A stretch of DNA of 7,006 bases, taken from assembly GCA_026419705.1 (NCBI GenBank), contig JANZYY010000265.1, positions 1 to 7,006 on the forward strand. Reading direction: 5' to 3'. Below, one piece after another: positions 1 through 6,683 of this stretch. The first letter of the stretch is position 1, and the number at the start of each line of letters is the position of its first letter. Origin of the DNA: Fischerella sp. Its GTDB lineage: Bacteria > Cyanobacteriota > Cyanobacteriia > Cyanobacteriales > Nostocaceae. Both the position numbers and the translations under genes were made by a program. The notes under the pieces were generated by a model. That model was not told the DNA's origin. It saw nothing but the letters and a program-made list of their open reading frames with translations, and ran no database searches.

Positions 1-1831
1 GCATATCGGTTCTCAGTATTCAAACGATCGCACTTGTAAATTTACTCTCTGGGCACCTTTGGTTGGAGAGGCTGCTGTGAAACTAGTTGCTCCTGAAGAA
101 AAAATTATCCCTCTCCAGAAGGATGACAGGGGTTACTGGCACGGTAGCGTTAGCAACGTTGACCCAGACACTCTCTATTTTTACCAACTAGAGGGTCAAA
201 CTGACCGACCCGATCCCGCCTCCCACTTTCAGCCAAAAGGAGTTCACGGACCTTCTCAAGTAATTGACCACAACAGCTATAGCTGGAGTGATGAGCAGTG
301 GCGGGGAATTCCTTTAGAACAAATGGTTATCTACGAGTTACATGTAGGAACTTTTACTAAAACAGGCACGTTTGAAGCAGTAATTACCCGTATACCAGAA
401 CTGCGTGAATTAGGCATCAATACTATTGAAATTATGCCTGTTGCCCAGTTTCCCGGAGAACGCAACTGGGGTTATGACGGTACTTTTCCCTACGCAGTGC
501 AAAATTCCTACGGTGGCGTGAATGGTTTGAAGCGATTAGTCAACGCCTGTCACCAGCAAGGTATGGCTGTAATATTGGACGTTGTTTATAACCATCTCGG
601 TCCAGAAGGAAATTATCTGTGGGGGTTTGGTACTTATTTCACCGACCATTACAAAACCCTTTGGGGTAGCGCTGTTAATTTTGACGGACATTACAGTGAT
701 GGAGTGCGCAATTACTTTGTCCAGAACGCCCTCTACTGGCTAGAAACTTTCCACATCGACGGTTTACGTCTGGATGCTGTCCACGCTATTTATGATTTTG
801 GCGCTAAGCATATTTTGGCAGAAATGGCTGAAGCAGTCGCCCAGCTTTCGCAACAACAAGGACGCAAACGTTACTTAATTGCTGAAAGCGACCTGAATGA
901 CCCCCGGATTATCCGTCCTCCACAAGTGGGAGGTTACGGAATTGACGCTCAATGGAGTGATGATTTTCACCATGCCTTGCATACCGTACTGACTGGGGAA
1001 CAACAAGGATACTACAAAGATTTTGGTACACTCGAACACCTCGCCAAAGCTTATCGACACAGCTTTGTCTACACTTGGGACTATTCCCCCCATCGCCGCC
1101 GCTATCACGGTAACGATGCGAGTGACCGTCCTTCACATCAATTTGTCGTGTGTTCTCAAAATCACGACCAGGTAGGTAATCGAATGCTGGGCGATCGCCT
1201 GAGCTCCCTAATTTCCTTTGACGGGTTAAAATTAGCTGCGGCAGCTGTTTTGTTATCACCATATGTTCCCTTGTTGTTTATGGGTGAGGAATACGGCGAG
1301 ACTGCTCCTTTTCTCTACTTTGTCAGTCATAGCGACCCTGACCTAATTAAAGGGGTACGAGAAGGCAGAAAAGCTGAATTTGCGGCATTTTTTGAGATTT
1401 CTGGTCAACAAGCACCAGATCCGCAAGCAGTAGAGACAATGGAGCGATCGCGCCTGAATTGGGAAAAGCGTCATGAGGGCAAAAACCGAATGCTGTGGTT
1501 GTTTTACCAAAAATTACTGCAACTGCGAAGGGAAATTCCCGCGCTGGCTAATTTGGATCGCAACAACCTAGAAGCGTCGGTAGTAGAACCAGAGAAAGTT
1601 TTACAGCTGCAACGGTGGTGTGAAAATAGCCAAATATTGTGCTGGCTCAACTTTAGTCAAGAAGTTGTGGAAATGAAAGCAAATATACCGATCGGAAACT
1701 GGAAAAAACTGCTGGATTCCGCCGATCCCACCTGGGGTGGTGCAGGTTCTCAACTACCGGAGACACTTACCACACAATCACAGCCAACACTGGTACTGAA
1801 TGCTGAAAGTGTTGTTATTTACAGTCAATAG
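1..1831 (+). CDS. treZ: Maltooligosyltrehalose trehalohydrolase, 5' edge cut by the window
   Basis: TreZ (GH13 family, cytoplasmic) hydrolyses the alpha-1,4 bond next to the trehalose end of maltooligosyltrehalose and releases trehalose. The frame is open from base 2, reading HIGSQYSNDRTCKFTLWAP, which is the usual TreZ N-terminus. Base 1 (G) could be the last base of an ATG, so at most a codon or so seems missing. A TTG at 59-61 is therefore an internal Leu, not the start. Counting a Met before that His as residue 1, the protein has about 610 residues, normal for the family. An N-terminal beta (E-set/CBM48-like) domain covers about residues 1-95. The barrel follows with YELHVGTFT (112-120), DVVYNHLG (194-201), GLRLDAVH with nucleophile Asp259, AESD with acid/base Glu296, and NHDQ with Asp390. 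A C-terminal beta domain ends the protein. All catalytic residues are present, with no frameshift. treY follows 120 bp downstream on the same strand. Confidence 0.96.
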   Translation, partial: HIGSQYSNDRTCKFTLWAPLVGEAAVKLVAPEEKIIPLQKDDRGYWHGSVSNVDPDTLYFYQLEGQTDRPDPASHFQPKGVHGPSQVIDHNSYSWSDEQWRGIPLEQMVIYELHVGTFTKTGTFEAVITRIPELRELGINTIEIMPVAQFPGERNWGYDGTFPYAVQNSYGGVNGLKRLVNACHQQGMAVILDVVYNHLGPEGNYLWGFGTYFTDHYKTLWGSAVNFDGHYSDGVRNYFVQNALYWLETFHIDGLRLDAVHAIYDFGAKHILAEMAEAVAQLSQQQGRKRYLIAESDLNDPRIIRPPQVGGYGIDAQWSDDFHHALHTVLTGEQQGYYKDFGTLEHLAKAYRHSFVYTWDYSPHRRRYHGNDASDRPSHQFVVCSQNHDQVGNRMLGDRLSSLISFDGLKLAAAAVLLSPYVPLLFMGEEYGETAPFLYFVSHSDPDLIKGVREGRKAEFAAFFEISGQQAPDPQAVETMERSRLNWEKRHEGKNRMLWLFYQKLLQLRREIPALANLDRNNLEASVVEPEKVLQLQRWCENSQILCWLNFSQEVVEMKANIPIGNWKKLLDSADPTWGGAGSQLPETLTTQSQPTLVLNAESVVIYSQ

Positions 1832-1833
1832 CA

Positions 1834-1943
1834 TTTGTTGTTTGGTGTTTGGTGTTTGTTGTTTGGACTAATCAACTACCAACAACTAACCACTAACAAC
1901 TAACCACTAACAACCAACAACTAATCAATGACCAATGACTAAA
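1834..1943. repeat. Two opposed heptanucleotide arrays (STRR type) between treZ and treY
   Basis: Nearly the whole 120-bp gap has strict 7-bp periodicity. The left array (1834-1868) reads TTTGTTG, TTTGGTG, TTTGGTG, TTTGTTG, TTTGGAC. The right array, in register from 1881, reads AACAACT, AACCACT, AACAACT, AACCACT, AACAACC, AACAACT, then decays through AATCAAT, GACCAAT and GACTAAA to 1943. CAATGAC is also perfectly doubled at 1926-1939. The arrays are imperfectly complementary: 1854-1866 can pair with 1879-1890 around a 12-base loop, with one bulged T and one T/T mismatch. Short tandemly repeated heptamers are known in heterocystous cyanobacteria. Since treZ and treY are probably cotranscribed, the arrays would lie inside their mRNA; any effect on RNA stability or treY expression is inference. 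Confidence 0.85.
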
Positions 1944-1951
1944 GACCTATC

Positions 1952-4771
1952 ATGCAAATACCCATAGCCACATACCGGATACAGTTCACTCCTAGTTTTG
2001 GTTTTGCCCAAGCTCGTGCGATCGCTCCCTATTTGGCAGAACTGGGAATTTCTAATTTATACGCCTCGCCAATTTTGACCCCCAGAAAAGGAAGCACTCA
2101 CGGCTACGATACAGTCAACCCCAATGAAATTAATCCAGAATTGGGTGGAAAAGAAAGATTTTTAGAATTAATTGAAGAACTTAAGCAACTTAACATCGGC
2201 TGGGTGCAAGATATTGTACCCAATCACATGGCATTTGACAGTCAAAACCACATGCTTGCAGATGTTCTCGAAAATGGTTCTGACTCCCAGTATCGAGACT
2301 ACTTTGATATTGATTGGTACCATCACTACCCAGAAAACCAAGGCAAAGTATTAGCACCTTTTTTAGGCAAATTTTGTGGTGATTGTTTAGAAAGTGGTGA
2401 ACTGCAACTCCAGTATGAGGAAAACGGTTTAACGATTAACTACTACTCGCTGAAATTTCCTATCCGCATTGAATCTTACTCTCAAGTTTTCACCTACGAC
2501 TTGGGACGTTTACGAGATAAATTGGGTAGAGACCACCCCCATTTCATGAAACTTCTCAGTGTTCTCTATATGTTGAAATACATCCCATCTGGTGAAGAGG
2601 GAAGAGAACGCTATGACCAAATTATCATTATTAAACGCATGTTATGGGAACTCTGGAATGAGAGTTCTGATGTCAGAGAATTTATTGAAGAAAATATTCG
2701 TATCTTCAATGGAGAACCAGGAAACCCTGAAAGTTTTAACCACTTAGAAAATTTACTTTCTGAACAATTTTTTCGCCTCGCCTACTGGAAAGTAGGTAAT
2801 GAAGAACTAAACTACAGACGCTTCTTTACCGTTAACGATCTGATTTCCATCAAAGTAGAAGATGAAAAAGTTTTTAACACCACTCATGCCTGTATATTAA
2901 AATTGGTTCAAGAGCAAATAGTGAGCGGGCTAAGAATTGACCATATCGACGGTCTTTACGATCCAGCCCAATACCTCAATCGACTTCGAGAACAGGCTCC
3001 GGAAGCTTACCTGGTTGTAGAAAAAATTCTCGAACCTCAAGAAGAATTACCAATTAACTGGCCGATTCAAGGTACAACAGGTTATGATTTTCTTAACCAA
3101 GTAAATGGTATTTTCTGCCAACAATCAACAGTACAAGAATTTGATGCTATTTATCATGGTTTTTTGGGTAGAAAAGTTTCCTGTGAAGAATTAATTGACC
3201 AAAATAAAAGATTAATTATTAGCAAACATCTAGCAGGAGATATTGATAATTTAGCACATCAGCTCAAAAAAATTTCTGGTCGCTATCGCTATGCTAGTGA
3301 CTTTACAATGTACGGTCTAAAAGCTGCCTTAGTAGAGATTCTGGCACTGTTTCCCGTTTATCGTACCTACATTAGTAGTGCTGGAGCTAGCAAAGCAGAT
3401 CGGGAATACATACAGCAAGTAATGACCCAAGCCAAACAGAATATTCCCAACTTCCTCAACGAGTTGAGCTTTATTGAAAAATTCCTCATTCTCGACATCG
3501 ACGAGCATCTAAGTCAGGAAGATCAACAGCAATGGTTGCATTTCCTCATGCGGTTGCAGCAGTTTACCGGACCGCTGATGGCCAAGGGTGTGGAAGATAC
3601 CGTTCTGTATGTCTACAACCGCCTGATCTCACTCAATGAAGTGGGTTCTCATCCTACACATTTCGGTATTTCATTAGATGATTTCCACAGCTTTAATCAA
3701 CAGCGTTTTTCTCAGTGGCCCCATGCCATGAATGCTACTTCTACCCACGACACTAAACGTGGTGAAGATATGCGCGCTCGCATTAATGTCCTATCAGAAA
3801 TACCGCAAGAGTGGGAGAATAATCTCAAACAGTGGCGGGAAATCAATGCTCCACATAAGGAAGCTGTAAGTGGACAGGATGTGCCAACTCCTAATGACGA
3901 GTACTTTTTTTATCAATCTCTGATTGGAGCTTTTCCTTTTCAAGATGAAGAGTATCCCGACTTTGTAGAGCGGATTCAACAATATATTATCAAGGCAATT
4001 CGTGAAGCAAAAGTTCACACTGCATGGATAAAACCGGATACAGCCTATGAAAATGCCTTCACGAATTTTGCAGAGCGGGTGTTGAAAGATCGTGACAATA
4101 ACCCATTTCTCCAAGCTTTTCGTCCCTTCCAGCGGAAAATTCAACACTACGGCATTTTAAATTCTCTTTCGCAGACATTGCTGAAAGTTACTGCTCCAGG
4201 TTTACCGGACTTTTATCAAGGAACAGAACTTTGGGATTTGAGTATGGTAGACCCAGATAACCGCCGTCCGGTAGACTTTGAAATAAGGAAAAATTATCTG
4301 CAACACATTAAAGCAAAAGCGGCAGAAAACATCTCAAATTTGATTGCCGAACTGTTGAAAACTCCAGAAGATGGACGAGTTAAGCTGTTTTTGACTTATC
4401 AACTTCTGCAAGCACGGCGGCAAAATTTGGATGTATTCCAGCGGGGGGCTTACGTAAAATTGACAGTCGCAGGTAGCCTCAAAAGCCATATTATTACCTT
4501 TGCCAGAGAATTAGGAGAAAAGAAAATAATTGCAATTGCTCCTCGTTTCCTCACTTCTCTGGTTAAAGAAGGCGAGTATCCCCTAGGTGAACAGGTGTGG
4601 CAAGAAACTCGCATCGTTCCACCCACTGGTTCCTCTGGTGTTTGGCAAGATGCAATTACCGGACAACAAGTGCAAGGTGAGGATACCCTGTGGGTACGAG
4701 AAATTTTACAAAAATTCCCTGTAGCTTTGTTGATTCATCGACCAGAATTATCAACACAGGAAAATGCATGA
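1952..4771 (+). CDS. treY: Maltooligosyltrehalose synthase (glucan 1-alpha-D-glucosylmutase)
   Basis: TreY (GH13 family, cytoplasmic) converts the reducing-end alpha-1,4 bond of maltooligosaccharides into alpha,alpha-1,1, making the substrate of TreZ. The ATG at 1952 is the first start after an in-frame TAA at 1940-1942, and it gives the family's usual opening IPIATYRIQF; no strong Shine-Dalgarno is visible. The 939 residues are close to the expected length. Family blocks in order: THGYDTVNP (49-57), DIVPNH (87-92), GLRIDHIDG (326-334) with predicted nucleophile Asp330, LVVEKIL (354-360) with acid/base Glu357, MAKGVEDT (543-550), STHDTKRGED (597-606) with Asp600 as the third carboxylate, and GLPDFYQGTELWD (750-762) followed by a DPDNRRPVDF block (767-776). 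The long insertion between barrel elements (about 100-300) is typical of TreY. The gene is intact and probably cotranscribed with treZ. It ends 125 bp before the convergent lysS. Confidence 0.97.
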   Translation: MQIPIATYRIQFTPSFGFAQARAIAPYLAELGISNLYASPILTPRKGSTHGYDTVNPNEINPELGGKERFLELIEELKQLNIGWVQDIVPNHMAFDSQNHMLADVLENGSDSQYRDYFDIDWYHHYPENQGKVLAPFLGKFCGDCLESGELQLQYEENGLTINYYSLKFPIRIESYSQVFTYDLGRLRDKLGRDHPHFMKLLSVLYMLKYIPSGEEGRERYDQIIIIKRMLWELWNESSDVREFIEENIRIFNGEPGNPESFNHLENLLSEQFFRLAYWKVGNEELNYRRFFTVNDLISIKVEDEKVFNTTHACILKLVQEQIVSGLRIDHIDGLYDPAQYLNRLREQAPEAYLVVEKILEPQEELPINWPIQGTTGYDFLNQVNGIFCQQSTVQEFDAIYHGFLGRKVSCEELIDQNKRLIISKHLAGDIDNLAHQLKKISGRYRYASDFTMYGLKAALVEILALFPVYRTYISSAGASKADREYIQQVMTQAKQNIPNFLNELSFIEKFLILDIDEHLSQEDQQQWLHFLMRLQQFTGPLMAKGVEDTVLYVYNRLISLNEVGSHPTHFGISLDDFHSFNQQRFSQWPHAMNATSTHDTKRGEDMRARINVLSEIPQEWENNLKQWREINAPHKEAVSGQDVPTPNDEYFFYQSLIGAFPFQDEEYPDFVERIQQYIIKAIREAKVHTAWIKPDTAYENAFTNFAERVLKDRDNNPFLQAFRPFQRKIQHYGILNSLSQTLLKVTAPGLPDFYQGTELWDLSMVDPDNRRPVDFEIRKNYLQHIKAKAAENISNLIAELLKTPEDGRVKLFLTYQLLQARRQNLDVFQRGAYVKLTVAGSLKSHIITFARELGEKKIIAIAPRFLTSLVKEGEYPLGEQVWQETRIVPPTGSSGVWQDAITGQQVQGEDTLWVREILQKFPVALLIHRPELSTQENA

Positions 4772-4773
4772 TG

Positions 4774-4856
4774 GGTACTGGGGACTGGGGATTGGGGAAG
4801 AACTATAACAAGGCTCTTTCCCAATCCCAATCACCAATCACCAATCACCTATTACC
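4774..4856. repeat. Two opposed heptanucleotide arrays between convergent treY and lysS
   Basis: The left array carries ACTGGGG at 4777-4783 and 4784-4790, then ATTGGGG at 4791-4797. The right array carries CCAATCA three times in perfect tandem (4827-4833, 4834-4840, 4841-4847), flanked by CCAATC (4821-4826) and CCTATTA (4848-4854). The arrays are roughly each other's reverse complement. Over 4774-4800 against 4816-4842, I count 19 Watson-Crick pairs and one G-U pair out of 27. ACTGGGG is the complement of CCCCAGT, a heptamer I recall from the cyanobacterial STRR family. The order (G-rich left, C/A-rich right) is the same as in the treZ-treY gap, but the unit differs. Confidence 0.83.
4788..4828. 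terminator. Strong hairpin formed by the heptad arrays; possible shared 3' end for treY and lysS
   Basis: Bases 4788-4800 pair with 4816-4828 to make a 13-pair stem (12 Watson-Crick, one G-U in the treY-sense RNA) around a 15-base loop. It begins 16 bases after the treY stop and lies beyond the lysS stop on the other strand, so it could end or protect both messages. There is no run of T after the stem on either strand, so it is not a textbook intrinsic terminator. The structure is seen; the terminator role is inferred. Confidence 0.4.
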
Positions 4857-4866
4857 AGCCTAGGCT
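4857..4866. other. Perfect 10-bp palindrome downstream of lysS
   Basis: AGCCTAGGCT is a perfect palindrome abutting the end of the heptad array, about 30 bases past the lysS stop codon. Arms of five with no loop make a poor RNA hairpin, and no T-run follows. It may be coincidental; no binding protein can be named. Confidence 0.3.
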
Positions 4867-4896
4867 ACAGTTTCAGTTAAGTATTTAAGCGGACAC

Positions 4897-6423
4897 CTAA
4901 GTTGTTGTTTCTGAAGACGGGTCAGATTTTTCTGGCTTGAGTAAGGGAAAAGCGATCGCATCCCGAATACTGGCACAGTTGGTCAACAACATTACCAACC
5001 TGTCAATGCCAATCCCTAAACCACCGGTAGGTGGCATTCCGTATTCTAAAGCTGCTAGAAAGTCTTCATCTACTCCTTGCGCTTCTAAATCACCCGCCGC
5101 TTTCTTGGCTGCTTGTTCTTCTAAACGTTGCCTTTGCTCAATCGGATCGGTAAGTTCCGAGAAACTGTTAGCAGTTTCCCGCCCGACAATAAACAACTCA
5201 AAACGTTCCACCAAACCAGGCTTAGAACGATGCGGTTTTGCCAGTGGCGAAATTTCCACGGGATAGTCTATCACAAAAGTAGGCTGAACTAAGTTTGCCT
5301 CAACCTTTTGCTCGAAGACTTCATTGAGAAGCTTACCAAGAGAATCGCAATCTTCTATACCTTCTAGGCCAGCATTTTGACATGCCGCTTTTGCTTCTGC
5401 CAGAGTTTGGAAAGAGTTGAAATCCAAGCCTGTGTATTCCATCACCAAATCGTGCATAGTTACACGTCGCCAAGGTGGTGTTAAATCAATCACTTGGTCT
5501 TGGTATGTTACATGCAGCGTGCCAAGTACTTCTTGCGTGACAGTGGTAATAATTCCCTCCGTCAGCGCCATCATATCATTGTAGTCGGCGTAGGCTTGGT
5601 AAACCTCAATCATGGTAAATTCTGGGTTGTGCCGGGTAGAGATTCCCTCATTGCGGAAAATTCGCCCCAGTTCAAATACCTTTTCAAAACCACCGACAAT
5701 TAACCGCTTGAGATGGAGCTCTGTCGCAATTCGCAGATATAACTCCATTTCCAGCGTGTTGTGGTATGTAATAAACGGACGTGCTTCTGCACCTCCGGCT
5801 TCTGCTAGTAGAACAGGAGTTTCGATTTCCAAGAAATCACGCTGTTCTAAGTATCTACGGATACCAGCAGTGATTTGAGCGCGACGGCGAAAAGTTTGCC
5901 GGACCTCTGGGTTTACAATTAAGTCTACGTAGCGCTGACGGTAACGCTTAGCAACATCTGTCAATCCATGCCACTTATCAGGTAAGGGTAACAAGGATTT
6001 AGTGAGGATTGTATATTGTTTAACGTAAACCGATAACTCGCCCTTTTCAGTCCGTTTAATTGTCCCTTTGACTCCCATGATGTCGCCGACATCTGTGAGT
6101 TGCTTGAGGTGATTGAAGGCATCGGTATCAATTTCTGCCATGCCTTCTTGAATGCGATTTTTTTCTAAATAAAGCTGAATTTTGCCGGTTTCATCTGCTA
6201 AGGTAAAGAAAGCCAGTTTACCCATGACGCGACGCGCCATGATGCGTCCAGCAACTGCTACATCGATCTCAACTTCTTCACCGTTGGGTAAATCAGCAAA
6301 TTTTTCCTGCAATTGCGCTGCATGGTGGGTAGATTCCCAACGATAGGCGTAGGGATTCATCCCTAACTGTCTAAGCTGTTCTACTTTTGCTCGCCGCGTA
6401 GCACGGATATCTTCTTCCGACAT
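4897..6423 (-). CDS. lysS: Lysyl-tRNA synthetase, class II
   Basis: LysRS attaches lysine to tRNA(Lys) in the cytoplasm through a lysyl-adenylate. The chosen start is the ATG at 6423 (MSEEDIRATRRAKVEQL), giving 508 residues, normal for bacterial class II LysRS. A TTG eight codons upstream (6447) is in frame, but it lies about where the predicted transcript begins, so it is unlikely. Residues about 46-142 form the OB-fold anticodon-binding domain (VAGRIMARRVMGKLAFFTL at 57-75). The catalytic domain has motif 1 near 189-205 (RRYLEQRDFLEIETPVL), motif 2 with FRNEG at 256-260 and RHNPEFT at 264-270, and motif 3 GLGIGIDRLVML at 468-479. The tail after motif 3 is short and Ser/Thr-rich, with no added domain. 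No damage is seen. It converges on treY and diverges from hisC, so it is probably a single-gene transcript. Confidence 0.98.
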   Translation of the reverse strand: MSEEDIRATRRAKVEQLRQLGMNPYAYRWESTHHAAQLQEKFADLPNGEEVEIDVAVAGRIMARRVMGKLAFFTLADETGKIQLYLEKNRIQEGMAEIDTDAFNHLKQLTDVGDIMGVKGTIKRTEKGELSVYVKQYTILTKSLLPLPDKWHGLTDVAKRYRQRYVDLIVNPEVRQTFRRRAQITAGIRRYLEQRDFLEIETPVLLAEAGGAEARPFITYHNTLEMELYLRIATELHLKRLIVGGFEKVFELGRIFRNEGISTRHNPEFTMIEVYQAYADYNDMMALTEGIITTVTQEVLGTLHVTYQDQVIDLTPPWRRVTMHDLVMEYTGLDFNSFQTLAEAKAACQNAGLEGIEDCDSLGKLLNEVFEQKVEANLVQPTFVIDYPVEISPLAKPHRSKPGLVERFELFIVGRETANSFSELTDPIEQRQRLEEQAAKKAAGDLEAQGVDEDFLAALEYGMPPTGGLGIGIDRLVMLLTNCASIRDAIAFPLLKPEKSDPSSETTT

Positions 6424-6453
6424 GGTTAACGAACTTTCAGGGGGCAAGAACTA

Positions 6454-6482
6454 ATTATAAATGCTAGGAAAGAAGCAGACAC
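6454..6482 (-). promoter_or_regulatory. Probable sigma-70-type promoter of lysS
   Basis: On the minus strand a perfect TATAAT lies at 6459-6454. Seventeen bases upstream, the -35 position (6482-6477) reads GTGTCT, a poor match to TTGACA. Transcription would begin near 6447, giving a leader of about 24 bases before the lysS ATG at 6423. No strong Shine-Dalgarno is visible in it. The good -10 with a weak -35 suggests either an activated promoter or a chance match in AT-rich DNA. Confidence 0.5.
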
Positions 6483-6493
6483 CCTTCAAGGGT
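6481..6493. promoter_or_regulatory. Small perfect inverted repeat at the -35 edge of the lysS promoter
   Basis: ACCCTT and AAGGGT face each other around a single C, giving perfect 6-bp arms. The element overlaps the outer two bases of the predicted lysS -35 position, a place where an operator could sit. A second perfect palindrome, CTTTTAAAAG, follows at 6498-6507. No regulator is known to me for this site, and short palindromes occur by chance. Confidence 0.3.
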
Positions 6494-6505
6494 ACAGCTT
6501 TTAAA

Positions 6506-6549
6506 AGAGAATAGGAAACAGGGAATAGGGAAATCGCCATACCCTGTTT
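6506..6549. repeat. Third heptad cluster with an inverted repeat, between lysS and hisC
   Basis: Four degenerate 7-bp units follow without gaps: AGAGAAT (6506-6512), AGGAAAC (6513-6519), AGGGAAT (6520-6526) and AGGGAAA (6527-6533). Within them, AAACAGGG (6516-6523) is perfectly complementary to CCCTGTTT (6542-6549), giving an 8-bp stem with an 18-base loop. The cluster is shorter and more degenerate than the other two, but it has the same periodicity and lies upstream of both divergent genes. Confidence 0.55.
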
Positions 6550-6575
6550 GACAAAATTCTAATACTCATTCAACC

Positions 6576-6604
6576 TTGAAAATATCTCATGACACCGATT
6601 TAAA
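6576..6604 (+). promoter_or_regulatory. Weak candidate promoter for hisC
   Basis: TTGAAA (6576-6581, five of six to the -35 consensus) and TTTAAA (6599-6604, four of six to the -10 consensus) are separated by 17 bases. Transcription would start near 6611, upstream of both possible hisC start codons. AT-rich spacers often contain such matches by chance. Confidence 0.25.
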
Positions 6605-6683
6605 AAATGATCGCAACAGATGGATTGACATAATCCCGACAGAAATGGTGATTCCCAATCCAGCATCTAAAATCCCAAATGGT

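Noticed and set aside
59..61. TTG at 59 as the treZ start
   Set aside because: The frame is open to base 2, and the upstream residues (HIGSQYSNDRTCKFTLWAP) are a normal TreZ N-terminus, so this codon is an internal leucine.
875..1262. Minus-strand ORFs of 77 and 117 codons inside treZ
   Set aside because: They overlap the conserved TreZ catalytic frame, have no recognisable domain, and are antisense shadows.
1874..1943. CRISPR-like array
   Set aside because: Units are only 7 bp and directly abut each other with no unique spacers; this is a heptanucleotide tandem repeat.
2172..2354. 60-codon plus-strand ORF within treY
   Set aside because: Out-of-frame reading of treY with no independent support.
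3794..4147. 117-codon minus-strand ORF inside treY
   Set aside because: Antisense shadow of a conserved TreY region, with no family features.
4877..4888. TTAA-GTAT-TTAA element downstream of lysS as a terminator
   Set aside because: A four-pair AT-only stem with no T-run on the lysS strand is too weak to support.
4937..5878. Three plus-strand ORFs (109, 69 and 88 codons) opposite lysS
   Set aside because: They lie fully antisense to conserved LysRS motifs, and their compositions look like reverse-strand readings.
6424..6447. TTG at 6447 as the lysS start, adding eight residues
   Set aside because: It coincides with the predicted transcription start, and MSEEDIR from the ATG at 6423 is the expected LysRS opening.
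6625..6630. Perfect TTGACA as the hisC -35 element (also a second TTGACA at 6548-6553)
   Set aside because: No acceptable -10 sequence is found 16-18 bases downstream of either copy.
6607..6633. Eight-codon ORF as a his-operon leader peptide
   Set aside because: It contains no histidine codons and no attenuator-like alternative hairpins follow it.
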